In this document: in pieces, positions 34,035 through 42,288 of the stretch
How positions within the stretch are numbered: the stretch's first letter is position 1
Layout: each line of letters opens with the position of its first letter
Origin: an uncultured Desulfobacteraceae bacterium
GTDB taxonomy: Bacteria; Desulfobacterota; Desulfobacteria; Desulfobacterales; Desulfobacteraceae
Assembly: GCA_913041495.1 (NCBI GenBank)
Contig: CAJWHT010000006.1
Location: 1-63,710 of the forward strand
DNA: 63,710 nt
Direction: 5' to 3'
Made by a program: the position numbers and the translations under genes
Notes under the pieces: generated by a model
Databases searched by the model: none
What the model saw: only the letters and a program-made list of their open reading frames with translations
What the model was told of the DNA's origin: nothing

Positions 34035-34937
34035 ATGACGGGTATACAAAAAAAAGACCTCACCATCCGGCCCACCCAGCACGGCTATCTGTTCCTGGGT
34101 ATCCTGGTGGCAATGCTCCTGGGTTCCATCAACTACAACAACAATGCAGGGTTTATTCTTGTTTTCCTCCTGGGGGGGATGGCTGTCATCTCCCTATTCC
34201 ACTCGTTCAAAAACCTTACTGGACTTGTTTTCATTCCACATCCGGTACATCCTGTGTTTAAAGGGGAATCCATCATATTCCCGGTGGAAATAAAAGGAAA
34301 CCAGGGCCAGGCCCAGTCCCTGTTCTTAAGTATTAAAAATGCAGATCCGGTTCATTTTTCCCTGTCCGGATCAAATGCCCGGACCGCAGATCTAAAACTG
34401 CCGGCATCACGGCGGGGGGTCATTCACATTAAGAACATTCTTTTGACCTCGGTGTACCCTTTCGGGCTGTTCCGGCTTAAGGCGGTCATCCCCTTTAGTG
34501 CCGAAGGCATTGTCTACCCGGCCCCGGAACCCGGCACATTTCCTTTGGGATTTGCAGGAGAGGATGATGACGGGGAAGAAACCAGCCGCCACATGGGCCC
34601 CGACGATTTCCAGGGCCTGAAACCCTATATTCCGGGCAACCCGATAGGCCATATCGCCTGGAAAACCCTGTCCCGGGGCCAGGGGCTCTTTGTCAAAGAT
34701 TTCACGGCGGATGCGGGAAGGGATATACTCATTGACATCAATCTGATGGGGCAGGGGGATATCGAGACCAAACTGTCCATGATCTGTCACAAACTGCTTT
34801 CGTCAGAGACCCTGGGGGTACAATACGGACTGCGGCTGGGGTCATCTTTTTCCACCCTTCCTGCCGGGGGAAAACCACATCTTCACCGGTGCCTGGAAGC
34901 CCTGGCCCTTTACAATCCGCCGGGAGATGACACATGA
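34035..34937 (+). CDS. DUF58 domain membrane protein
   Basis: A 300-residue protein with two close membrane helices (about 17-60; LFLGILVAMLLGSINYNNNA and IVLVFLLGGMAV-like segment) and a C-terminal DUF58 segment, seen as MGPDDFQGLKPYIPGNPIGH followed by IAWKTLSRGQGLFVKDF. It is the usual partner of MoxR ATPases. The biochemical function is unknown. Its stop overlaps the following transglutaminase gene by 4 bp (ATGA). Confidence 0.85.
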   Translation: MTGIQKKDLTIRPTQHGYLFLGILVAMLLGSINYNNNAGFILVFLLGGMAVISLFHSFKNLTGLVFIPHPVHPVFKGESIIFPVEIKGNQGQAQSLFLSIKNADPVHFSLSGSNARTADLKLPASRRGVIHIKNILLTSVYPFGLFRLKAVIPFSAEGIVYPAPEPGTFPLGFAGEDDDGEETSRHMGPDDFQGLKPYIPGNPIGHIAWKTLSRGQGLFVKDFTADAGRDILIDINLMGQGDIETKLSMICHKLLSSETLGVQYGLRLGSSFSTLPAGGKPHLHRCLEALALYNPPGDDT

Positions 34938-37024
34938 GACACATCTTCCCGCGATTATCCTTGCGCCTAAGCCCCCCTCAAGATCCGCCCGAAGACCGGC
35001 TGACGCTCCCCGGCCTTTCGGCGTCTGACCGAGAACGCCGGGATACGGTGCCCATCATCATAGCCCTGGTGGTGGCCATTGCCCCCCATGTTCCAGGCCT
35101 TCCGCTCTGGATCACCGCCTGGTGCATTTTGATGTGGGGATACACCCTGATCCGGCTGAAAACCGGGTGGCCGCTGCCAAGGCCTCTGTTCTGTTACCTG
35201 CTCACCTTTTTTGCCATCATCGGGCTGCTGGCCAACTACCGGCTGGCCATCGGTGCGGATGCATTTGTGGGGCTGATGTCGCTCATGGCAGCCATCAAGC
35301 CCTTTGAAATGCCCACCCACCGCCACAAGATGATCACTATCCTGCTGACCTATTTTATCATCATCACCTCCCTGTTCCGGTCGGATTCCATTTTCATCGT
35401 TCTTTACATGCTGTTCAGCGTCTTTGTCACCACCCTGGCCATGATCCGGATCAACGCCCCGGACCGGGATTTTTCCCACAGCCGCAACCTTTCCGCAAAG
35501 ATACTGGCCCAGGCCGTCCCCCTTGTCATGGTGCTGTTTCTGGTCTTCCCAAGACTGCCGGAAAGCCTTGTGGGGGTCCAGGATCCCAGCCAGGGGAAAT
35601 CGGGGTTCTCCGAAAGCCTGAAGCCCGGACAGATTTCCAACATGGCCCTGGACCAGACACCGGCATTCCGGGTGGAGTTTCAATCCGGCATCCCGCGGCC
35701 GGATCAATTGTACTGGCGGGGCGTGGTGTTTCAGGACTTTGACGGCCTGACCTGGCGTCCCCTTGCCGGCAGCAGATTTTTACCCCTGGGCAAAAACCCT
35801 GATACTTCGGACAGCGGGATAACGGCCTATACCATTCTCATGGCCCCCCACAACAGCCACTGGCTGATGGCCTTGGACCGCCCGGTGAAGGGCCCGAGAT
35901 GGGCTGTGGTGGGCCGGGACCGAAGTCTGCGGGCCAGGATTAAAATCACAAAGAAAACCCAGTACCAGGCCTTCTCGCGTTTGCCCGGCAGCCGTCAACG
36001 ATCCTTGGAGCCCCCCAGGATCGGAAAAGACGAACGGAACGCGGCATATAAGCTTCGATCCACCATTGACAGGTTTAAGCACCTTAACCCCAAAACACGG
36101 AGCCTTTCCCGGGAAATCACGGCAAAAACGGCAACACCTTCCGAAAAGGCTGCGGCCCTGCTCTCATTTTTCAAGGAAAACAATTTTGTATACTCCCTGA
36201 GCCCGGGCCGGTCAGGTCCCCATCCCATTGATGATTTCATCTTTAACAGCCGCAGAGGGTACTGCGAACACTACGCCTCGGCCTTTGCGTTCATGATGAA
36301 TGCCGCGGGCGTACCTGCCAGGGTGGTGGGGGGATACCTGGGCGGGGAATTTAACCCCTACGGCGGGGATCTCATCGTCCGGCAGTCTTATGCCCATGCC
36401 TGGACCGAATACTTTGACGACACCCGGGGATGGATCAGGGTGGATCCCACCGGGACGGTTGCGCCTGAACGACTGACCGTCAACCCGGACGGCTCCTCCC
36501 CCCGGGCATTGACAGGAGATGTCTCCGGCATTTCATTTATCACAAAGACAAGGTTTGCCCTGGACGCCGTGAACCTTCGGTGGGAGTCCTGGTTCACCGG
36601 CTACTCCTATTTTGACCAGCAGGCCTGGCTCAATACCCTGGGCCTTTTCAAGGGGAACAGGGCCACCACCGCCGCCCTCATCCTGCTGACCATTACCGGC
36701 CTGTGTATCTTTTCAGCCGTTCTGGCCTGGCAGTTCCGCAGAAAAAAGCCGCAGCAGGACCCGGTGGCTGACGCCTATGAAACACTCAGGAAAAAATTAT
36801 CCGGGGCGAACCTTGTCCCGGAGGCGGGCCAGGGGCATGTGGCCTTCCTGAAAGGGAGTATGGCCAAACGCCCCGATCTGGCGCCGGAAATCTCAAAGAT
36901 CATGGATCTCTACGTGAGTCTCCGGTATAAAAGACAAGCCCCGGCATCGGCACTGGCCGAGTTCAGGCAGCGGATAAAACGGTTCCGGCCGAAACTATTC
37001 CCCAAAACAAAGGAAAGAGATTGA
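34934..37024 (+). CDS. TgpA-type membrane transglutaminase-like protein
   Basis: A 696-residue protein with an N-terminal bundle of six or so membrane helices (~35-210), a periplasmic DUF3488-like segment, the transglutaminase core and a last helix (~585-605) followed by a cytoplasmic DUF4129-like tail. The catalytic triad is visible: Cys in RRGYCEHYASAFAFMM, His in QSYAHAWTEYFD and Asp in RVDPTGTVAPE. The MoxR-DUF58-TgpA order is conserved in many bacteria. It may process or cross-link periplasmic proteins. The substrate is unknown. Confidence 0.9.
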   Translation: MRHIFPRLSLRLSPPQDPPEDRLTLPGLSASDRERRDTVPIIIALVVAIAPHVPGLPLWITAWCILMWGYTLIRLKTGWPLPRPLFCYLLTFFAIIGLLANYRLAIGADAFVGLMSLMAAIKPFEMPTHRHKMITILLTYFIIITSLFRSDSIFIVLYMLFSVFVTTLAMIRINAPDRDFSHSRNLSAKILAQAVPLVMVLFLVFPRLPESLVGVQDPSQGKSGFSESLKPGQISNMALDQTPAFRVEFQSGIPRPDQLYWRGVVFQDFDGLTWRPLAGSRFLPLGKNPDTSDSGITAYTILMAPHNSHWLMALDRPVKGPRWAVVGRDRSLRARIKITKKTQYQAFSRLPGSRQRSLEPPRIGKDERNAAYKLRSTIDRFKHLNPKTRSLSREITAKTATPSEKAAALLSFFKENNFVYSLSPGRSGPHPIDDFIFNSRRGYCEHYASAFAFMMNAAGVPARVVGGYLGGEFNPYGGDLIVRQSYAHAWTEYFDDTRGWIRVDPTGTVAPERLTVNPDGSSPRALTGDVSGISFITKTRFALDAVNLRWESWFTGYSYFDQQAWLNTLGLFKGNRATTAALILLTITGLCIFSAVLAWQFRRKKPQQDPVADAYETLRKKLSGANLVPEAGQGHVAFLKGSMAKRPDLAPEISKIMDLYVSLRYKRQAPASALAEFRQRIKRFRPKLFPKTKERD

Positions 37025-38097
37025 GCCCAAAGGACATAACCCGAATTCAGCGGTTGCTGATGGACTGGTATCAGGAAAATAAACGCACCCTGCCCTGGCG
37101 GGAAAAGGTCTCCCCATACGGGGTATGGGTTTCCGAAGTGATGTTGCAGCAGACCCAGGTGAAAACCGTTATCCCCTACTACCTGAGATTCATGGAAAAG
37201 TATCCTCATGTGGAGGACCTGGCAAAAGCCCCGCTGGAGACGATTCTCAAATCCTGGGAAGGCCTGGGCTACTATGCCCGGGCACGGAATCTTCATCGGG
37301 CTGCCGGAATTGTCACAGGAGAAATGGGGGGCATCCTGCCGGATGATTTCAACACCTTCCTGTCACTGCCCGGTGTGGGGGATTATATTGCCTCAGCCGT
37401 GCAGAGCATTGCATTCGGCCGGGACCATGCCGTGGTGGACGGGAATGTGAAACGGGTACTCTCCCGCCTTTTTCTGATGGAGACACCGGTGAATCACGCC
37501 AGCGCCCATAACGCATATAAAAAAACGGCTGAAACCCTGCTTTTCAGGGAAGACCCGGGCAGCTTCAACCAGGCGGTCATGGAACTGGGAGCCCTGATCT
37601 GTACACCGAAAAACCCGGACTGTCAGGGCTGTCCGTTGTCCGGCCACTGCCTGGCACACCGGGAGGGCAGCATCGATCTTTTCCCGGTCCGCATCAGCCG
37701 CGCCAAAGTACCCACCCACCACATCGCCATCGGTGTAGTGCGCAAGGCAGACCGGGTATTGATCACCCGGCGAAAGCTTGACGGTCTTCTGGGCGGCCTC
37801 TGGGAGTTTCCCGGCGGAAAGGTTGAAAAGGGAGAAACACCGGAGGCCGCATGCATTCGTGAAATAAAGGAAGAAACAGGGATTGATGCCAAACTTTCAA
37901 GCTTTATTACCCGGGTAAACCATGCCTATACCCATTTTAAAATTGAAATGGACGTCTATTATTGCAATTATACCTCAGGCAGGGTCAGGCTGAAGGGCCC
38001 CATCGACCATAAGTGGATCCGGATAAAAGAGATCGATAATTATCCGTTTCCAAGGGCCAACCTGAAGTTCATTCCCCTGCTGGCAGACCGGAATTAA
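37021..38097 (+). CDS. mutY: A/G-specific adenine glycosylase MutY with NUDIX-like C-terminus
   Basis: A 358-residue DNA repair enzyme that removes adenine opposite 8-oxoguanine. A TTG start at 37021 overlaps the previous stop (TTGA) and has AAAGGAAA upstream. The catalytic Glu is in SEVMLQQTQVKT, the helix-hairpin-helix in LPGVGDYIASAV with Asp in VVDGNVKRVLSR, and the 4Fe-4S cluster CX6CX2CX5C in CTPKNPDCQGCPLSGHC. The C-terminal third is the MutT-like 8-oxoG-recognition domain (FPGGKVEKGETPEAACIREI). Complete and of normal length. Confidence 0.93.
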   Translation: MSPKDITRIQRLLMDWYQENKRTLPWREKVSPYGVWVSEVMLQQTQVKTVIPYYLRFMEKYPHVEDLAKAPLETILKSWEGLGYYARARNLHRAAGIVTGEMGGILPDDFNTFLSLPGVGDYIASAVQSIAFGRDHAVVDGNVKRVLSRLFLMETPVNHASAHNAYKKTAETLLFREDPGSFNQAVMELGALICTPKNPDCQGCPLSGHCLAHREGSIDLFPVRISRAKVPTHHIAIGVVRKADRVLITRRKLDGLLGGLWEFPGGKVEKGETPEAACIREIKEETGIDAKLSSFITRVNHAYTHFKIEMDVYYCNYTSGRVRLKGPIDHKWIRIKEIDNYPFPRANLKFIPLLADRN

Positions 38098-38126
38098 TCG
38101 AATCAGCCCAGACCATCGGAGATCCC

Positions 38127-39038
38127 ATGACCGAGGATAAAAAGAGGCAAACCAATGAATCCAGGATACGGAAGGTCACCCTGGCAGGGCTTTTTGCCAA
38201 TGTGATTCTTTCCGTTGTGAAACTTGTTATCGGCCTTGCCGGCAACAGCCAGGCGGTTGTGGCCGATGCCCTGCACAGTTTTTCAGATACCTCTTCGGAT
38301 GTCGTCATCCTCTTCGGGGTTAAATACTGGTCCGCCCCGGCCGACGAATGCCATCCCTTCGGCCACCAGAAGATAGAATCCTTCGTCACCATCGGTATCG
38401 GCCTGATATTGATCGGTGTGGCCGCTGGCATCGGCTATAATGCCATCATCGCCCTTATGGTGCAGGATCAACAGCCCGCCATTTCCTGGATCACCTTTAC
38501 AGCCCCCCTGCTGTCCCTTGTGGTCAAGGAAGTGCTTTTCAAAATCACATACCGGGTAGGGGTGGAAACCCACTCCTCCTCCGTCAAGGCCAATGCCTGG
38601 CATCACAGGACCGATGCCCTGTCATCCCTGCCCGTACTCGTTGCGGTCACGGCCTCCCTCATCAATCCCGGCCTTGCCTTCCTGGACCAGGTGGGCGCCA
38701 TCATCGTTTCCGTATTTATTATTAAAGTGGGGCTGGATATCCTTATCTCCAGCATCGGGGAACTGCTCGACACCTCCATGTCCAGAAGGGATATTGAAAC
38801 GGTGAAACAGACCATCACCAACACTCCTGGAGTCTTAGGTGTCCACAAGATACGGACCCGCAAGCTTGCCGGATCCTTTTACATGGATCTCCACCTGGAG
38901 GTGGACGGGGCACTCACCGTTGCAAAGGGACATGATATCTCGGAAAAGGTCAAAGATGTGCTTATCCGCAAAAATGACCGGATTATCGATGTGATGGTTC
39001 ACCTGGAGCCCTACCCCCAGCACGTAGCCATGGAATAA
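38127..39038 (+). CDS. Cation diffusion facilitator (CDF) metal exporter
   Basis: A 303-residue membrane protein with six helices that exports a divalent cation in exchange for protons. Transport-site motifs are VVADALHSFSDTSSD in TM2 (HSxxD) and WHHRTDALSSLPV in TM5 (HxxxD), with HPFGHQK after TM2. A His-bearing cytoplasmic domain (~215-300) follows. The HxxxD form is more common in zinc/cadmium and iron transporters than in manganese ones. It lies 29 bp after mutY. Confidence 0.92.
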   Translation: MTEDKKRQTNESRIRKVTLAGLFANVILSVVKLVIGLAGNSQAVVADALHSFSDTSSDVVILFGVKYWSAPADECHPFGHQKIESFVTIGIGLILIGVAAGIGYNAIIALMVQDQQPAISWITFTAPLLSLVVKEVLFKITYRVGVETHSSSVKANAWHHRTDALSSLPVLVAVTASLINPGLAFLDQVGAIIVSVFIIKVGLDILISSIGELLDTSMSRRDIETVKQTITNTPGVLGVHKIRTRKLAGSFYMDLHLEVDGALTVAKGHDISEKVKDVLIRKNDRIIDVMVHLEPYPQHVAME

Positions 39039-39259
39039 AACCGGCCGTTTTCCCCTCTTAAAATAAAGTCAACAGAGAATACAGGGCCAGATTATACCCA
39101 AAAAGACTTTACCGGACCCAATTTTACAGAACATTTTTTTATTGAACATAGGCAAACGCGTTCCCGGCAGCCGTATTTTACTATTTGCACTGTGCTGTTT
39201 GCAAAGGCTTCGATCCTGATTACCTTAGAATTTAGGAGGCAAAGCCGGGAAATGAGTCC

Positions 39260-39847
39260 ATGAGAATAAAAAAAGAAGGTTCAAAACAGAAGTTCAAGCA
39301 ACTGACCTATCCCCACATGAAACTTCTGTACAATGTTGCCCTGAAGTACACCGGCAACGTGTTTGATGCCGAGGATATTGTCCAGGAAACCTACCTGATG
39401 GCTTACAACAAGTTCCATCAGCTCAAGGATCCCGACAGGTGCAAGCCCTGGCTGCTGAGAATTCTGCGCAACAACTTCCTGAAAAGCTGTCACAAGGAAA
39501 AGGCCAGGCAGCGGCTTCAGGAGGCTGATTATATAGAGTTCCTCAAACAGCATATCCGGCAGAAGGATGCCGAAGAAATGCTGGCAAAGGACTCAAGCAA
39601 CAAGCTGCTCAAGGAGGCCATTGACAAACTCCCCGTGAAGTACAGGGAGGTGCTGATGCTCTACTATATGGATGAGATGCTTTACAAGGACATTGCAAAA
39701 ACGCTGGAAATTCCCATCGGAACGGTGATGTCCAGGCTCACCCGCGCCAGGGAAGGATTGAAAAGCGGGTTGATCAAATGCCAGAATAACTCAAGGGAAA
39801 ACGTTTTGGACATTGATTTCAGAGAACTTAAAAAGACAATCAAATAG
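39260..39847 (+). CDS. ECF-family RNA polymerase sigma factor
   Basis: A 195-residue alternative sigma factor. Region 2 is DAEDIVQETYLMAYNKFHQL followed by KPWLLRILRNNFL, and region 4 is LPVKYREVLMLYYMDEMLYK with the HTH DIAKTLEIPIGTVMSRLTRA. It lies 4 bp upstream of a membrane anti-sigma factor. The AGGAGG site (39234-39239) is 20 bp from ATG 39260 but ideal for ATG 39252, which opens a 3-codon ORF whose TGA overlaps the sigma start codon. Translation is therefore probably coupled to that mini-ORF. Confidence 0.9.
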   Translation: MRIKKEGSKQKFKQLTYPHMKLLYNVALKYTGNVFDAEDIVQETYLMAYNKFHQLKDPDRCKPWLLRILRNNFLKSCHKEKARQRLQEADYIEFLKQHIRQKDAEEMLAKDSSNKLLKEAIDKLPVKYREVLMLYYMDEMLYKDIAKTLEIPIGTVMSRLTRAREGLKSGLIKCQNNSRENVLDIDFRELKKTIK

Positions 39848-39851
39848 AGTG

Positions 39852-40571
39852 ATGGATTGTAAAAATTTCCATCATTGGCTGACTGCCAGGGATATCCATG
39901 ACTGCGTCCTTCCCCGGGATGCGGTCAGCCATATGGCGGGTTGCCATGAGTGTGAGCAACTTTTCAAAAAGGATTCAGACCTTGAACTTGAGATTGCCCG
40001 GGCATTTACCTTAGAAGAGATGCCCCAGGGGCTTTCTGACCTGGTGGATGTTTCTCTCGACCATGAATCAAAAAACCAATTTCTTCCCGTTTATCTAAAG
40101 AAAACCGGGATTGCCCTGGCTTCCACTTCGATTTTAGCCGGAATACTCATCCTGGTTTTTACGTTTACCCAGTATTTTTCCCCCCCGCCCCCTTTGTTCA
40201 ACGATCTGAATCAGATCAGCCACCAGGCCGTATCCGACCATCTGCAGGGGAACCGCCATATGACCTTCAATGCCCGGGAAACTGAAAATGCACTGGCCCG
40301 GATCACCCGGGAACTGGGCTTTAAAGTCCTGCTTCCGGATTTTAACGCCCTGGGCTGTGTTCTTTTAGGGGGCCGTCTGTGTGTATTAGGAGACTGCAGG
40401 GCGGCTTATTTTGTTGTGGAAAAAGAAGGTAAAACAGGTTCCTTGTTCATTATGAACACCGATCATCTGGCCTTTGAGATGACGGATGGCAGCCGCTTTT
40501 TAACCAGCATCAAAGGCTGCGATACCCAGATTTGGAAAGATCACGGTCAGATCTACGCCATGGTTTTCTAA
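39852..40571 (+). CDS. Membrane anti-sigma factor with zinc-binding motif
   Basis: A 239-residue cognate inhibitor of the ECF sigma encoded 4 bp upstream. The N-terminal ZAS domain has HMAGCHECEQLF (HX3CX2C), a single membrane helix follows (~90-112; GIALASTSILAGILILVFTF), and the periplasmic part (~113-239) contains NALGCVLLGGRLCVLGDCRA with three cysteines that could be redox- or metal-sensitive. ATG 39852 is chosen because translation upstream would overlap the sigma gene without a better site. The signal is unknown; periplasmic cysteines hint at thiol or metal stress. Confidence 0.8.
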   Translation: MDCKNFHHWLTARDIHDCVLPRDAVSHMAGCHECEQLFKKDSDLELEIARAFTLEEMPQGLSDLVDVSLDHESKNQFLPVYLKKTGIALASTSILAGILILVFTFTQYFSPPPPLFNDLNQISHQAVSDHLQGNRHMTFNARETENALARITRELGFKVLLPDFNALGCVLLGGRLCVLGDCRAAYFVVEKEGKTGSLFIMNTDHLAFEMTDGSRFLTSIKGCDTQIWKDHGQIYAMVF

Positions 40572-40718
40572 CTATTTTAGGGGCTTAACCCTTTTTGTGA
40601 CGTGCCGGTTTCCGGTTTCCCTTACAGGGCAGCCCCGCTAAAAAGGCCCGATGCTCTGTCTGCCTATTGCCACATCCTTTGCGACACGCCTACTCAGAAA
40701 AACGCCTTATGAAGCCGG

Positions 40719-40746
40719 TTGACATTAATTTGGAGTCTAATATAAT
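40719..40746 (+). promoter_or_regulatory. Consensus sigma-70 promoter of the PAS-STAS gene
   Basis: TTGACA (40719-40724), 16-bp spacer, TATAAT (40741-40746): both boxes perfect. The predicted leader is about 100 nt before ATG 40856. The preceding 145 bp after the anti-sigma gene hold only a weak hairpin with T-run (AGGG...CCCTTTTT near 40580-40600) and nothing else I can name. Confidence 0.8.
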
Positions 40747-40855
40747 TTCAAAGAACTGCAAATCTTGGTTTCCACAATAATTAGTTTTTTAAAAATAACT
40801 TGGCGCAGAAGGTCCGGTGCTGTTCATTTTTTTCACAAAAGGAGAATAATTGATC

Positions 40856-41683
40856 ATGTCAAAAGAAAAACTGACCGCCGAAGAAAGGGAGTTGCTTTTT
40901 GTTGATTATTCAGGCCAGGTCGAAGCCATTGGCAAGTCACAGGCGGTGATTGCTTTTAACATGGATGGCACCATCATCAGTGCCAATGATAAGTTTCTGA
41001 GCGCAATGGGCTACCGCCTTGAAGAAATACAGGGAAAGCACCACAGTATGTTTATCGCCCCCGAAGACCGGGACAGCCCGGATTACAAGGCGTTCTGGGT
41101 ATCTCTCAACAATGGGGAGTACAACGCTGCGGAGTTCAGGCGTATCGGCAAAAACGGCAGGGATGTATGGATTCAGGCCACCTACAATCCCATCCTCGAT
41201 CTCAACGGCAAGCCGTTCAAGGTGGTTAAATACGCCACGGACATCACCCAACGCATCCGTGATCATAAAAGAATTCAGGAACAAAGCCGCACGATCCGGG
41301 AAATATCCACTCCCGCCATCAAACTGTGGGACCGGATCATTGTACTGCCGGTCGTGGGTGTCGTTGATTCCGCAAGGGCCCATCAGATGATGAATACCAT
41401 ACTAACCAAAATCAAGGAAACGTCTGCCAGGATTATCATCATGGATATTCAAGGGGTGGCAGCCGTGGATACCGCTGTGGCCAACCATCTGATCAAAATT
41501 ACAAAGGCCACCAAACTCATGGGGTGTCGCTGCATCATTTCCGGCATTTCCCCGGCTGTTGCAGAAACCATTGTGCAGCTTGGAATAGACCTCGGTGATA
41601 TTGCCACAAATACAACACTTGAGGACGCACTGTCCGACTCCTTTGAAGCCCTGAATTATAAAGTGACACAGCATATGAGGTGA
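40856..41683 (+). CDS. PAS-STAS protein, RsbR/stressosome-like
   Basis: A 275-residue cytoplasmic protein. ATG 40856 with GGAG 11 bp upstream is favoured over TTG 40850. A PAS domain (~28-135; VIAFNMDGTIISANDKFLSA; FKVVKYATDITQRI) is followed by a coiled linker and a STAS domain (~150-270; LPVVGVVDSARAHQMMNTIL; VDTAVANHLIKITKATKLMG). This is the RsbR-type architecture with PAS in place of globin, as in YtvA. At the position where RsbR proteins usually carry a phosphorylatable Thr (DITGV) this protein has Gln (DIQGV). No rsbS/rsbT genes are adjacent. Confidence 0.82.
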   Translation: MSKEKLTAEERELLFVDYSGQVEAIGKSQAVIAFNMDGTIISANDKFLSAMGYRLEEIQGKHHSMFIAPEDRDSPDYKAFWVSLNNGEYNAAEFRRIGKNGRDVWIQATYNPILDLNGKPFKVVKYATDITQRIRDHKRIQEQSRTIREISTPAIKLWDRIIVLPVVGVVDSARAHQMMNTILTKIKETSARIIIMDIQGVAAVDTAVANHLIKITKATKLMGCRCIISGISPAVAETIVQLGIDLGDIATNTTLEDALSDSFEALNYKVTQHMR

Positions 41684-41802
41684 TGTGTTATCCCGAAAAG
41701 CACGGTGGATTGTTCTGTACTCACATACCACATTGTGATATATTAACGCGCTTAGACCTATAAAACAGGACACTTGGACAAAAAAAGAACCGGGACAGGA
41801 CA

Positions 41803-42237
41803 ATGAAAATCGTATCCATTGCTGTTAGCAAAAAAAAAGGGACCACCAAAACCTGCGTGGACCGTGTGCAACTCATTGAAAATCATGGTATAGAAGGTGA
41901 CGCCCATGCCGGTGACTGGCACCGGCAGCTCAGCTTTCTGGCGGCGGAAAGCATCCGGAAGGCTGAAACCGATGATTTTAAGCTCAACTTCGGAGATTTT
42001 GCCGAAAACATTGCCACCACGGGAGTGGACTGGAAATCACTTCCCATCGGCCAGCAGGTCAGGCTGGGGGATGACGCCCTGGTGGAGATTACACAGATCG
42101 GCAAGGAATGCCATAAGAAGTGCGCCATTTTTTACCGGACAGGAGACTGCATCATGCCCAAAGAAGGGGTGTTTGCAAAAATCCTTGTGGGCGGCACCAT
42201 AAAGACCGGAGATTCCATCGAACTTCTGGAAAAATAA
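41803..42237 (+). CDS. MOSC-domain protein
   Basis: A 144-residue stand-alone MOSC domain (molybdenum cofactor sulfurase C-terminal). Signatures are NHGIEGDAHAGDWHRQLSFL at the start, NFGDFAENIATTGVDWKSLP in the middle, and the conserved Cys in IGKECHKKCAIF that would bind molybdopterin or carry sulfur. Many sulfate reducers encode such small MOSC proteins beside molybdenum-cofactor or sulfur genes. It lies 51 bp upstream of the YcaO-TPR gene. Confidence 0.88.
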   Translation: MKIVSIAVSKKKGTTKTCVDRVQLIENHGIEGDAHAGDWHRQLSFLAAESIRKAETDDFKLNFGDFAENIATTGVDWKSLPIGQQVRLGDDALVEITQIGKECHKKCAIFYRTGDCIMPKEGVFAKILVGGTIKTGDSIELLEK

Positions 42238-42288
42238 AGTATATCAACCTTAGAGTATCCCTAAATTTAGAAAGGCAGCAGCAAAGCC

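Noticed and set aside
33075-34082. 335-codon minus-strand ORF opposite moxR
   Set aside because: It mirrors the high-GC codon pattern of the MoxR gene. The sense strand has intact Walker motifs and operon context.
40590-40718. c-di-GMP (GEMM) riboswitch before the PAS-STAS gene
   Set aside because: A CGCAAAG-like string occurs on the minus strand only, the tetraloop-receptor arrangement is not seen, and the consensus promoter lies downstream of it.
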